Shown in pieces: positions 21,845 to 35,271 of a stretch of 40,511 nt of DNA (positions are counted from its first letter, which is position 1; each line of letters opens with the position of its first letter). Below the pieces are notes generated by a model, which saw only the letters and a program-made list of their open reading frames with translations, did not search any database and was not told where the DNA came from. The position numbers and the translations under genes are program-made. This DNA is from an uncultured Bacteroidia bacterium (GTDB taxonomy: Bacteria; Bacteroidota; Bacteroidia; Bacteroidales; UBA932): positions 1 to 40,511 of the forward strand of contig CACZWU010000015.1 in assembly GCA_902784965.1 (NCBI GenBank). Reading direction: 5' to 3'.

Positions 21845-22968
21845 CACAGGCCCAGTTTCTTGCGGATATCCTTCGGAATCGCGTCTTTGTGGACCATGAT
21901 GCTGACCACGCGCATCTGCACGTAGGCCCGCGACATGTATAGGTAGCCCTTCATTTCCTCGTTGCGGCCTTCGCCCCACGAGTTCTTGGTCTTGTAGAAG
22001 AGGTTGCCGTTCTGGTCGCGGAACAGGCCGGTCAGGTGCATCAGGTGGTCGTCAACGGTCCGGAAGGTCTCAAAGTCTTTCTGCCGGATCTCCTGCGTCA
22101 CCACGCGGTCGGGATACACATTCTCCAGTTTGACGGCATCTGCGAAATCTTTAGGCTCCGGGCAGATGGCGATGCCACGGTTGTGCTGGAACTCGCCCGC
22201 GGTGAGGTCGCCGTCCCAGGCAACGGTGTAACCATTGATCAAGGCATTGTCCATGATGGCCATCAGGTCGTCAAGGGGTACGTTCCACAGCTTCTCGTGG
22301 TCCCAATTGTCGGGAATTTCGAGCGGAACCTGCTGGTAGAAAGGATGATGGCTGAAGCTCGTGAGTTCGATGTAGTCCTTCATGTCGTCGAATCCGAGCA
22401 TCTTGGCGAAGCTCTTCGGGGTGTATTCCTTGCCTTCGTAGGTGAAGGTTTCGGGGACTTTGCCCAAATAGATATCGAACAGGCTCTCGATGAGTTCATC
22501 ATACTCAGGACTCAGGTTCTTGAGCTCGACGGAGGCTTCGGCAATGGCCTTCAGGTAGGAGGAAAGCTCGGTATGGTTGTGCCCCTCGGAATCGTAGTTG
22601 ATGCCGTGGCATACGCTCTCGGGCACAATGCCGTATTTCTCAATGGCCTTGGTGGCCATGTGGGCGATGGAACCGGGGTTGATGTTGCCGTGACCGCGGC
22701 GCAGGTAGTTGTCGAAGAGGCGGTCTTTGTAATTGTTGCGGACTACGAACATCTCGGACAGGTCATAATGTCCTTTGCCCTGGCGAATCAGCTCCGCTTC
22801 CAGAAAAGAGATGGTGGCGAAGCACCAGCAAGTGCCGGTGCGGGCCTGGTCTTTCACTGTCGTGACAGGAATGTCATTGACGGGCGTAAACCGGTATATG
22901 GTCTGGGTCTGTGCGAAAGCAGCGGTGCTGAGGACCGCTGCCAACGCTATCGTAAGAATCCGTTTCAT
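21844..22968 (-). CDS. Exported C1B cysteine peptidase, second of a tandem pair
   Basis: A 374-residue papain-fold peptidase of the bleomycin hydrolase/PepC type, but with a cleavable signal peptide (MKRILTIALAAVLSTAAFA). The catalytic Cys47 sits in QARTGTCWCFATISF with the oxyanion Gln41. The catalytic His is in DDHLMHLTGLFRDQNG and the Asn in FYKTKNSWGEG. The C-terminus ends DAIPKDIRKKLGL. Classical PepC is cytoplasmic and hexameric, so this exported form is the Bacteroidota variant, probably a periplasmic aminopeptidase or di-/tripeptidyl trimming enzyme. It follows its paralogue with essentially no gap, and its stop overlaps the pssA start. Confidence 0.88.
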   Translation of the reverse strand: MKRILTIALAAVLSTAAFAQTQTIYRFTPVNDIPVTTVKDQARTGTCWCFATISFLEAELIRQGKGHYDLSEMFVVRNNYKDRLFDNYLRRGHGNINPGSIAHMATKAIEKYGIVPESVCHGINYDSEGHNHTELSSYLKAIAEASVELKNLSPEYDELIESLFDIYLGKVPETFTYEGKEYTPKSFAKMLGFDDMKDYIELTSFSHHPFYQQVPLEIPDNWDHEKLWNVPLDDLMAIMDNALINGYTVAWDGDLTAGEFQHNRGIAICPEPKDFADAVKLENVYPDRVVTQEIRQKDFETFRTVDDHLMHLTGLFRDQNGNLFYKTKNSWGEGRNEEMKGYLYMSRAYVQMRVVSIMVHKDAIPKDIRKKLGL

Positions 22969-24195
22969 TTATCTAATGCCGAGTTTCTTCTGGATATCCT
23001 TGGGGATGGCATCCTTGTGGACCATGAAGTCCATGGTCTTGTATTTCACGTATGCCTCGGAGACGTACCACAGGCCTTTGTATTTGCCGGTCTCGCCCCA
23101 GGAGTTCTTCACCATATAGTATTTGTTGCCGTTCTGGTCCTTGGCGATGCCGTAGAGGTGCATGCCGTGGTCGTCGGTGGTGGTTTTCTCCTCGTAGCCC
23201 TGCTGGCGCATCTCAGGAGTGATGGTCAGTTCGGGAACGGGTTTGTTGAAGGTCGGACGCTGGCCCTGCGGGTTTGCGCCGACCCAGCGTGCCTGGTCGC
23301 TTCCGGCCTGCTCGGCCTGTTTCTGGATGGCTTCCATGTCGGGTACCAAGGCGATGCCGTCGCGGGTGAAGCCCTGCTCACTCACGTCGGAGGCCCAGGC
23401 CACGGTGTAGCCGTTCATGATGGCGTAGTCGATGATGGCCATCATATCGTCCATGGGCACGTTCCAGGCCTGTTCCCAGCGCCAGTTGTCGGCCACTTCC
23501 ACGGGGTGTTTCTCGTAGTAGGAGAGGTGGGTCCAGGAGGTGAAGTCCATGTAGTCGTCGAGGTTGACGTTCAAGCTGGCGAAGTAGCTCTTCGGGGTGT
23601 ATTCCTTTCCTTTATAGGTGAATTTCTCGGGGATGGGACCCAGGTAGGCGGCGAGGATGCCCTCGAGGCCTTTATACCAGGCGCTGGAGAGTTTGCGGTT
23701 GGGGTTCTTCAGGATGGCGTCCATGTAGCCTTTCAGGCCGGCGGCGAGCTCGCCGTGCATATGGCGGTCGGTGCCGTAGTTCAGGCCGGGCATCACTTCA
23801 TTGGGCACGATGCCGTAGTCGCGGAGCACGTAGATCAGGTCGCCGAAGGAGCTGCCCTGGGCAAAGTTCAGGGCGCCGTCGACGCGGACATACTTCTTGG
23901 CCTTGTCGGCGTAGGCGTGGGAGACGACGAACATCTCGGAAAGGTCAGGATAGTCGGCTTCTTTGAGTTTGTTGATGCGGATGGCTTCCGATTCGATGAA
24001 CGAGAGGGAGGAGAAGCACCAGCAGGTGCCGGAGCTTGCCTGGTTCTTGACGGAGGTGATGGGGTTCTCTTTCACCACGGTGAATTCGAATTTCTCGCCT
24101 TTGTCTTCCGGGCGGGGTGGCATGGGGCCCATAGGGGGTTGCGCGACGGCGGTTAGGCTGACGAGCGCAGCTGCAAGGATCAGGATTTTCTTCAT
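22969..24195 (-). CDS. Exported C1B cysteine peptidase, first of a tandem pair
   Basis: A 408-residue paralogue of the downstream gene. Signal peptide MKKILILAAALVSLTAVA, then a Pro-rich linker PPMGPMPPRPED. Active-site Cys58 lies in NQASSGTCWCFSSLSFIE, the His in DDHGMHLYGIAKDQNG and the Asn in YYMVKNSWGETG. The C-terminal VHKDAIPKDIQKKLGIR matches the sister protein's end, showing a tandem duplication. It carries a longer central insert (about residues 265-295, rich in Gln/Pro). The two ORFs abut without spacing. A -7 box (24251-24244) with a -33 TTGG supports this gene as the first of the minus-strand operon with its paralogue and pssA. Confidence 0.88.
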   Translation of the reverse strand: MKKILILAAALVSLTAVAQPPMGPMPPRPEDKGEKFEFTVVKENPITSVKNQASSGTCWCFSSLSFIESEAIRINKLKEADYPDLSEMFVVSHAYADKAKKYVRVDGALNFAQGSSFGDLIYVLRDYGIVPNEVMPGLNYGTDRHMHGELAAGLKGYMDAILKNPNRKLSSAWYKGLEGILAAYLGPIPEKFTYKGKEYTPKSYFASLNVNLDDYMDFTSWTHLSYYEKHPVEVADNWRWEQAWNVPMDDMMAIIDYAIMNGYTVAWASDVSEQGFTRDGIALVPDMEAIQKQAEQAGSDQARWVGANPQGQRPTFNKPVPELTITPEMRQQGYEEKTTTDDHGMHLYGIAKDQNGNKYYMVKNSWGETGKYKGLWYVSEAYVKYKTMDFMVHKDAIPKDIQKKLGIR

Positions 24196-24243
24196 AAATG
24201 CTTATTTTTTAATAAAAATGAATAATACTCCGATTACAATCTA

Positions 24244-24274
24244 CAAATATAACCAATCCTTTCGACATATCCAA
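24244..24274 (-). promoter_or_regulatory. Promoter of the C1B peptidase-pssA operon
   Basis: On the minus strand TATATTTG (24251-24244) is a full -7 match, preceded after 19 nt by TTGG (24274-24271), a -33 variant. The leader to the ATG at 24195 is about 45 nt. Confidence 0.6.
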
Positions 24275-24345
24275 GACTGACAAAATGTCACATTTTTGCG
24301 ATTGGTCGCTAATTTGATAATTCCTTTTGCGGTTGATACCATCGC

Positions 24346-24423
24346 GGGCTTCATGGCTCTGGTATTTCGGCCCAGGGCCAGAAAAAATGGCCCTGGTCCA
24401 AAATACCACCCGCCTGGAAGCCC
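24346..24423. promoter_or_regulatory. Long interrupted hairpin in the leader of the ClpB-like gene
   Basis: GGGCTTC (24346-24352) pairs with GAAGCCC (24417-24423). Inside, TGGTATTT (24360-24367) pairs with AAATACCA (24401-24408), and CCAGGGCCA (24372-24380) with TGGCCCTGG (24388-24396) around an A-rich loop GAAAAAA. The structure ends 38 nt before the ATG at 24462. It is not the CIRCE heat-shock operator. It could be a terminator, an attenuator or an RNA thermometer for the chaperone gene. Confidence 0.5.
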
Positions 24424-24447
24424 TAATGACAAACGATATTGAAAAAA

Positions 24448-24455
24448 AAGGAGGA
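24448..24455 (+). promoter_or_regulatory. Strong Shine-Dalgarno before the ClpB-like gene
   Basis: AAGGAGGA ends 6 nt before ATG 24462. Near-perfect anti-SD complementarity is unusual in Bacteroidota and is not seen at the other starts in this window, so it firmly supports initiation at 24462. Confidence 0.7.
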
Positions 24456-24461
24456 TAATAT

Positions 24462-26510
24462 ATGAACAAAGAAAATCTTGAACTGCTTGGCAAGTATGCC
24501 ATCAATTTGAATGAACGGGCGCGGAGCGGCAAGCTCGACCCGGTCATCGGCCGCGACGAAGAAATCCGCCGCGTGCTTCAGATCCTGAGCCGACGCACCA
24601 AGAACAACCCGATCCTGGTCGGTGAACCCGGTGTCGGCAAGACCGCCATCTCCGAAGGCATCGCCCAGCGCATCGTCAACGGCGACGTTCCGGAGAACCT
24701 GAAAACCAAGGAAATCTACTCCCTCGACATGGGCGCCCTCATCGCCGGCGCGAAATATCAGGGCGAATTCGAAGAGCGACTCAAAGGCGTGGTCAAGGCC
24801 GTCACGGAGAGTGACGGACAGATCATCCTGTTCATCGACGAAATCCATACGCTGGTTGGTGCAGGCCGCTCCAGCGGCGCCATGGATGCCGCCAACATCC
24901 TGAAGCCCGCCCTTGCGCGCGGTGAACTGCGGGCCATCGGTTCCACCACGCTCGATGAGTACCAGAAATACTTCGAGACCGACAAGGCCCTTGAACGCCG
25001 CTTCCAGATGGTGATGGTCGACGAACCCACCGTAGCCGAGTCCATCTCTATCCTGCGCGGCCTGAAAGAAAAGTACGAGAACCACCACAGGGTGCGCATC
25101 GAAGACGACGCCATCATCGCTGCCGTGGAGCTCTCGCACCGCTACATCACCAACCGTTTCCTGCCCGACAAGGCCATCGACCTGGTTGACGAAGCCGCCT
25201 CGAAGCTGCGGCTCGAGATGAATTCCGTGCCCGAGTGCATCGACGAACTCAACCGCCGCATCAAGCAGCTCGAAATCGAGAAAGAAGCCGTCAAGCGGGA
25301 AGGGGAGTCTCCGAAGCTCAAGTCCATCGAAGAGGAACTGGCCCGTGCCCGCGCTGAGCGGGAGACCCTTGGCAAACAGTGGGACAGTGAGAAAGGCCTG
25401 CTGAAAGCCATCCAGGAGAATCGCCAGGCCATCGAGGACTACCGCATCGAGGCCGACGCGGCCGAGCGCCGCGGCGACTACGGCCGGGTGGCGGAACTCC
25501 GCTACGGCAAGATGGCCGACGCCCAGAAACAGATCGATGAACTCGAGAAGAAGAAGGCCGAGAACCCGAACCCCATCATGAACGAGGCCGTCACCGACGA
25601 GGACATCGCCGAGGTCGTGGCCAAATGGACGGGCATCCCTGTCAACAAGATGCTGCAGAGCGAGCGCGAGAAGCTGCTCCACATCGAAGAAGTGCTCCAC
25701 AAGCGGGTTATCGGCCAGGACGAGGCCATCGCGGCTGTGTCGAACGCCGTCCGTCGCAGCCGGGCCGGCCTGCAGAATGAGAAAAGGCCCATCGGCAGCT
25801 TCCTCTTCCTGGGCACCACCGGCGTGGGTAAAACGGAGCTGGCCAAGGCGTTGGCGGAGTATCTGTTCAACGATGAGAACATGATGACGCGTATCGACAT
25901 GAGCGAATACCAGGAGCGGCATACCGTCTCGCGGCTGGTGGGAGCGCCTCCGGGATACGTGGGGTATGACGAGGGTGGCCAGCTTACGGAGGCCGTGCGG
26001 CGCAAGCCCTACTCGGTGATCCTGCTCGACGAGATCGAGAAAGCGCATCCCGATGTGTTCAACGTGCTGCTGCAGGTGCTCGACGACGGTCGTCTGACCG
26101 ACAACAAGGGCCGCACGGTCGACTTCAAGAACACCATCCTGATCATGACCTCGAACCTGAAGCCCGAATTGGTGAAAGAGAGTTTCCGTCCGGAGTTCAT
26201 CAACCGTATCGACGAGATCATCGTCTTCCACGAGCTCACGCCGGCGGACATCCGGAAGATTGTGGAGCTGCAGATCGGCCAGCTGCAGGAGAAGATGGCC
26301 GCGATGGGCATCACGCTCCGCTTCACGGAGGAGTTCATCGACTACCTCAGCAACAAGGGCTACGACCCGGCCTACGGCGCCCGTCCGGTGAAGCGGGTCC
26401 TGCAGAAGGAGCTCATCGATGAGCTCGCCAAGAAGCTCCTCGACGGCTCGCTCTCCCGCGACCAGGTCATCACCGCCACCTTCGAAGACGGCCATCTGGT
26501 CTTGCGCTAG
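24462..26510 (+). CDS. clpB: ClpB-type AAA+ disaggregase lacking the N-terminal domain
   Basis: A 682-residue Hsp100 ATPase. AAA-1 begins almost at the N-terminus: Walker A GEPGVGKT (residues 54-61), Walker [12 protein letters not shown] ClpB-like middle coiled-coil domain (about 300-400; [17 protein letters not shown], then [16 protein letters not shown]) precedes AAA-2 with Walker A GTTGVGKT near 450, [19 protein letters not shown] and [10 protein letters not shown]. Usual ClpB is about 860 residues; the missing part is the whole Clp_N domain plus roughly 20-25 residues between TSNL and [10 protein letters not shown] in AAA-2. Nothing upstream resembles a lost N-domain, and the strong SD fixes the start. 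It should still form a hexameric disaggregase working with DnaK, perhaps like the N-terminally shortened ClpB isoform. ClpC is less likely given the long M-domain. Confidence 0.88.
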   Translation: MNKENLELLGKYAINLNERARSGKLDPVIGRDEEIRRVLQILSRRTKNNPILVGEPGVGKTAISEGIAQRIVNGDVPENLKTKEIYSLDMGALIAGAKYQGEFEERLKGVVKAVTESDGQIILFIDEIHTLVGAGRSSGAMDAANILKPALARGELRAIGSTTLDEYQKYFETDKALERRFQMVMVDEPTVAESISILRGLKEKYENHHRVRIEDDAIIAAVELSHRYITNRFLPDKAIDLVDEAASKLRLEMNSVPECIDELNRRIKQLEIEKEAVKREGESPKLKSIEEELARARAERETLGKQWDSEKGLLKAIQENRQAIEDYRIEADAAERRGDYGRVAELRYGKMADAQKQIDELEKKKAENPNPIMNEAVTDEDIAEVVAKWTGIPVNKMLQSEREKLLHIEEVLHKRVIGQDEAIAAVSNAVRRSRAGLQNEKRPIGSFLFLGTTGVGKTELAKALAEYLFNDENMMTRIDMSEYQERHTVSRLVGAPPGYVGYDEGGQLTEAVRRKPYSVILLDEIEKAHPDVFNVLLQVLDDGRLTDNKGRTVDFKNTILIMTSNLKPELVKESFRPEFINRIDEIIVFHELTPADIRKIVELQIGQLQEKMAAMGITLRFTEEFIDYLSNKGYDPAYGARPVKRVLQKELIDELAKKLLDGSLSRDQVITATFEDGHLVLR

Positions 26511-26557
26511 TGTATATGTGCTGCAATGTACGCATCTGTATATCAGTTAATTATGCG

Positions 26558-26594
26558 ATATCGCCCCCTTCTTGCAGGAGGGGGCGATATTTTG
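26558..26594 (+). terminator. Rho-independent terminator after the ClpB-like gene
   Basis: A 12-bp GC-rich stem ATATCGCCCCCT/AGGGGGCGATAT (26558-26569 and 26579-26590) followed by TTTG, 48 nt past the stop. Confidence 0.85.
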
Positions 26595-26704
26595 TAAGTA
26601 GCTGAATATCTGTTGTTTCCGTTGCAGCGCAAGATAAAGAAACATTAGCTTGGAATTGAAATCGTTTTTGTAACTTCGCGGCGCAAAACGAAAACTGCAG
26701 CACA

Positions 26705-27703
26705 ATGGCGATTGAAATCCTTCTGTTGGTTGCCGGCCTGGTGCTCGTGCTCATCGGAGCCGAGGCCATCGTCGACGGAGCCTCCGGTCTGGCCCGGAGA
26801 TGGGGCATCAGTGAATTCATCATTGGCCTGACCATCGTGGCCATCGGCACGTCCGCGCCCGAGATGGTGGTGAGTTTCATCTCCTCGGCCGAACGGAATT
26901 CCGATATGGCCGTGGGCAACATCATCGGTTCCAACATCTTCAACACGGCGCTCATCCTCGGCCTTTCGGCCATCATCGCGCCGGTCGCCATCACGCGCGG
27001 CAACCTCCGGCGCGACATTCCGGTCAACATCGGCATTACCGTCCTGCTCATCCTGCTGGGTCTCAAGAAAACGCTCTTCGGCATTGGCGAAAACGGTCTG
27101 AGCCGGGTGGAGGGCATCGTCTTCCTGGCGCTCTTCGTCTGGTATATGATCAGTTCGTTCCTGCACGACAAGGACAATCGTCCCGACGTCGAGGGCGTGA
27201 CCAGCGAGGATCTCGCTGAAGGCACGGCCGAAGCGGCGGCGAAGCCGAAGAGCCTGCTGAAAGACATCGTGTTCCTCGTCGTGGGTCTGGCGGCCCTGCT
27301 TTACGGCGGCCGACTCTTCGTCAATCATGCGCAGATCATCGCACAGATGGCGGGCCTGAGCGACAAGTTCATCGCCATCACGGTGCTGGCGGCGGGTACA
27401 TCGCTGCCGGAGCTGGCCACGAGCTGCATCGCGGCGGCGAAGGGAAAGGGCCAGTTGGCGTTGGGCAACGTGCTGGGATCCAACGTCTTCAATGTATTGC
27501 TGATCCTGGGCGGTGCAGCCATCATCCATCCGCTGAGCATGGCCAACATCACCTTCATCGACTACACGGCGCTCTTTGTCACGGCGATGAGCCTGGTGCT
27601 CTTCTCGTGGACGGGCAAGCGCAACAGCCTCGACCGCTGGGAGGGCGTGTCGCTGGTGCTCGTCCAGGTGCTGTATTTCGTGTACCTTTTCATCATGAAA
27701 TAG
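26705..27703 (+). CDS. Calcium/sodium antiporter, CaCA family (YrbG-like)
   Basis: A 332-residue membrane protein with ten hydrophobic segments in two inverted halves. Each half holds an alpha-repeat: VAIGTSAPEMVVSFISS with GNIIGSNIFNTALILG in the first, and AAGTSLPELATSCIAA with GNVLGSNVFNVLLILG in the second. These carry the acidic residues that coordinate cation. A hydrophilic loop (about residues 155-185, DNRPDVEGVTSEDL) separates the halves. The protein exchanges Na+ or H+ for Ca2+ across the inner membrane, with export of Ca2+ the expected direction. The start ATG 26705 is directly before the first span. mntP follows after one base, pairing two divalent-cation exporters. Confidence 0.93.
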   Translation: MAIEILLLVAGLVLVLIGAEAIVDGASGLARRWGISEFIIGLTIVAIGTSAPEMVVSFISSAERNSDMAVGNIIGSNIFNTALILGLSAIIAPVAITRGNLRRDIPVNIGITVLLILLGLKKTLFGIGENGLSRVEGIVFLALFVWYMISSFLHDKDNRPDVEGVTSEDLAEGTAEAAAKPKSLLKDIVFLVVGLAALLYGGRLFVNHAQIIAQMAGLSDKFIAITVLAAGTSLPELATSCIAAAKGKGQLALGNVLGSNVFNVLLILGGAAIIHPLSMANITFIDYTALFVTAMSLVLFSWTGKRNSLDRWEGVSLVLVQVLYFVYLFIMK

Positions 27704-27704
27704 G

Positions 27705-28262
27705 ATGTCGTTCTGGGAGATCTTTCTGCTGGCCGTCGGTGTCTCGATGGATGCCTTTGCGGTGTCGATCGGGAAAGGCCTGTCAGCGAAGCGGGTTTCC
27801 TGGCGCGAAGCGTTGACGGTCGGTCTGTGGTTTGGCGGGTTCCAGGCGTTGATGCCGGTGATCGGCTATTACCTGGGAATCAGTTTTGCCGACCTGGTGA
27901 CGAAGATCGATCACTGGATTGCTTTCGGCCTGTTGCTGCTGATCGGGGGAAACATGATCCGGGAGGCGTTGCAAGGGGGCGACGGCAAGCCGGCGGATGC
28001 GTCGTTCGGTTTCAAAACGATGCTGTTGCTGGCGATTGCCACGAGCATCGATGCGCTGGCGCTGGGCATCTCCTTCGCTTTCCTGGGTACGAATCTCTGG
28101 CGCGCCATCCTGGTCATCGGCCTGACGACCTTCGCCTTCTCGGCCGTCGGCCTGCTCATTGGAAAAAAAGTCGGCACCCGCTTCCACACCGGTGCCGAAA
28201 TCCTCGGTGGCGTCATCCTCATCGCCATCGGCCTCAAAATCCTCATCGAGCATCTCTCTTAG
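27705..28262 (+). CDS. mntP: Manganese efflux pump MntP
   Basis: A 185-residue protein with six membrane segments, the standard MntP (DUF204) size. The conserved motifs SMDAFAVSIGKGL in segment 1 and TSIDALALGISFAF in segment 4 each contribute an Asp needed for Mn2+ export; two more helices carry Gly motifs (GLWFGGFQALMPVIGYYLG). It protects against Mn2+ overload. In many bacteria mntP follows a yybP-ykoY riboswitch; here it starts one base after the CaCA antiporter stop with no leader, so it must depend on upstream transcription or translation coupling. A palindromic hairpin element and a terminator follow. Confidence 0.93.
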   Translation: MSFWEIFLLAVGVSMDAFAVSIGKGLSAKRVSWREALTVGLWFGGFQALMPVIGYYLGISFADLVTKIDHWIAFGLLLLIGGNMIREALQGGDGKPADASFGFKTMLLLAIATSIDALALGISFAFLGTNLWRAILVIGLTTFAFSAVGLLIGKKVGTRFHTGAEILGGVILIAIGLKILIEHLS

Positions 28263-28292
28263 GTTTACTGGGGCAGAGCCCCAGTAAACACA
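28263..28292. repeat. Palindromic intergenic repeat (GGGGCRGAGCCCC family), copy 1
   Basis: Perfect 12-bp inverted repeat GTTTACTGGGGC/GCCCCAGTAAAC (28263-28274 and 28278-28289) with loop AGA, immediately after the mntP stop. Its core with trailing AGTAAACACA recurs in altered form at 37733-37754 and, inverted, at 40461-40483. Confidence 0.7.
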
Positions 28293-28295
28293 GTC

Positions 28296-28332
28296 GGAGT
28301 TCGCCGTCAAGCGACCGGGTGAGCTCCTTTTT
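28296..28332 (+). terminator. Terminator after mntP
   Basis: GGAGTTCGCC (28296-28305) pairs with GGTGAGCTCC (28318-28327) including two G-U pairs, followed by TTTTT at 28328-28332. Confidence 0.65.
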
Positions 28333-28420
28333 CGACAGCATGAGTGAAAGCGCGTTACATCCAGACAAAGCACACAAGCACCCAGAGCGACAAAGCACAA
28401 GCCGTATAGAAAGAGTAGGG

Positions 28421-29300
28421 TTATTCGAAGCGATGCTCGAGGACGTCGATGAGGGCGCAGCGGAGGGAACGCTCGATCCAGTAGCGGAAACGGGTGGCAG
28501 GGAAGCGGGCCTCGTAGCCTTTGGCGCGGACATACGGGTCGAGCCCGTCGCCGATGTCGTGCCAGATGTCCATGAAGACGAAATCCGGCCGGAGCCCCTC
28601 CATGTCCCGGTCCAGAAAATCAAACGCATCGGCCTGTACCACCCGGACCTTGCGCCGGCACTCAAACTGCGGCAGGATCTGCCCCTCGAAGAGTGCGATC
28701 ACCGCTGGGTCCCGCTCCACGACCGTCACCTCCGATACCTCCGGCTTGCGCGCCGCCAGATAGGCGAAATAGCCGAGCCCCAGCCCGAAGGTCACCACCC
28801 GGCCGAAGGCCGCATCGACCGCCGCCTGCGAACTCTCGATCTCGCTCGGCTTGATCGACATCCACTCGCGGCCCTCCTGCAATACTGAAGGGAACGAAAA
28901 CGCCTCCGGAAAATAACCGATGGCCGGAATCTGTCGCAGGTCGTCGGTCAGGATGAGGTCGTCGCGCAAGAACAGCTCGCAGGGCTGATACGACTGATGC
29001 GTCAACTCCCACTGCCCGATGCACTGCTCCTCGATCCGGATGTTCCGATAATAGGGATTCTCCCGGTAGACCGCCGGATTCATCCGCCGCAGGCCCGGCC
29101 GCAGATACTGCTCCTCGATGAAGCGGTCCTCCGCGGAAGCTTCGCCGTCGAGCCCGAAAAAGCCGCTCAGCAGCGCTGCGTAGACCCGTTCCTCCGTCGC
29201 CGCATCCGCCCCTTCCGGCAGCAGCTCCGCAAGCAGCTCCGGCGTCACGGCACAGGGCGAAGCGTCGAGATAGTCGGCCACCAGATGGCCCACGCGGTAG

Positions 29301-29320
<20 letters not shown>
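28421..29320 (-). CDS. Class I SAM-dependent methyltransferase-like (spermidine synthase fold)
   Basis: A 299-residue protein with a spermidine-synthase or methyltransferase Rossmann core in the C-terminal half: motif I VTFGLGLGYFAYLAA, then EVTVVERDPAVIALFE at the end of strand 2 and DAFDFLDRDM as the adenine-binding acidic loop, with FVFMDIWHDIGDG as motif IV. The N-terminal 150 residues are unfamiliar and rich in Glu, Leu and Tyr. The substrate is unknown; polyamine synthase homologues without aminopropyl activity also look like this. The start ATG 29320 lies 20 nt inside the 3' end of the CPA2 antiporter gene, so the pair is one transcript with overlapping frames. Confidence 0.78.
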
Positions 29321-34688
<5,368 letters not shown>

Positions 34689-34691
34689 ATA

Positions 34692-34732
34692 GCGGGCTTT
34701 TCCTGTCTCCACCAGGCCAACGCACAGCCCGC
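34692..34732. repeat. Hairpin with a dispersed 26-nt repeat, copy 1
   Basis: GCGGGCT (34692-34698) pairs with AGCCCGC (34726-34732), forming a hairpin just past the beta-galactosidase stop. The right side (34707-34732), beginning CTCCACCAGGCCAACGCA, recurs with one change at 37567-37592. Confidence 0.6.
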
Positions 34733-34751
34733 AAGATATAATATTGGATTT

Positions 34752-35207
34752 ATGAGAGTTGTCGTACAGCGGGTGTCTTCGGCGTCGGTGACGATCGGGG
34801 GCACGGTCAAATCGTCGATCGGGCAGGGGCTGCTGGTGTTGCTGGGCGTCGGCCCGGACGATGGCCAGGAGGATCTCGACTATCTGGTCAAGAAGGTGTC
34901 GGCCCTGCGGATCTTCGATGACGAGGAGGGCGTGATGAACCGCAGTGTGGTCGACGTCGGCGGGGAAGTGCTGGTGGTCAGCCAATTTACGCTGATGGCT
35001 TCGACGAAGAAGGGGAATCGTCCGTCTTACATCCGGGCGGCGGGCCACGAACTGGCGGTCCCGATGTACGAGGCTTTCTGCGCGGCCCTGTCGGCCGCCA
35101 TTGGCCGTTCCGTCGGCACGGGTCAGTTCGGTGCCGAAATGGCCGTCTCCCTCATTAATGACGGCCCCGTCACCATCATCATCGACTCCCAGCAGCGGGA
35201 TTTCTGA
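34752..35207 (+). CDS. dtd: D-aminoacyl-tRNA deacylase
   Basis: A 151-residue cytoplasmic enzyme that frees D-amino acids, and glycine mischarged on tRNA-Ala, from tRNA. The start [17 protein letters not shown] is characteristic, and the active-site motifs are intact: [18 protein letters not shown] with the catalytic Thr, and [12 protein letters not shown] near the C-terminus carrying the Gly-Pro motif that enforces D-chirality. Length is exactly the family's. The start is fixed by the conserved N-terminus. It ends 63 nt before the convergent glpK gene, with a long palindromic terminator between. Confidence 0.95.
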   Translation: MRVVVQRVSSASVTIGGTVKSSIGQGLLVLLGVGPDDGQEDLDYLVKKVSALRIFDDEEGVMNRSVVDVGGEVLVVSQFTLMASTKKGNRPSYIRAAGHELAVPMYEAFCAALSAAIGRSVGTGQFGAEMAVSLINDGPVTIIIDSQQRDF

Positions 35208-35237
35208 TTTTGACGCGCTTGTAAGCACAAGCGAAAT

Positions 35238-35271
35238 AGGTCTTTCTGTTCCGCGCGGAACAGAAAGACCT
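35238..35271. terminator. Perfect 34-bp palindrome, bidirectional terminator between dtd and glpK
   Basis: 35238-35254 and 35255-35271 are perfect complements (AGGTCTTTCTGTTCCGC and its reverse complement) with no spacer. The right end touches the glpK stop codon. It can form a hairpin for both convergent genes. A second small stem CGCTTGT/ACAAGCG lies just left (35216-35233). Confidence 0.7.

Noticed and set aside
22036-24156. 706-residue plus-strand frame opposite the C1B peptidases
   Set aside because: Shadow of two paralogous peptidases with catalytic motifs on the other strand; highly Gly/Val/Glu repetitive.
24346-24423. CIRCE heat-shock operator
   Set aside because: CIRCE is a 9-bp inverted repeat with a 9-nt spacer and the TTAGCACTC arm; neither arm sequence nor spacing matches.
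24423-26495. 690-residue minus-strand frame opposite the ClpB-like gene
   Set aside because: Shadow of a strongly conserved AAA+ gene; no independent evidence for coding.
27600-27704. yybP-ykoY manganese riboswitch before mntP
   Set aside because: mntP starts one base after the previous stop, so there is no leader in which a riboswitch could lie.
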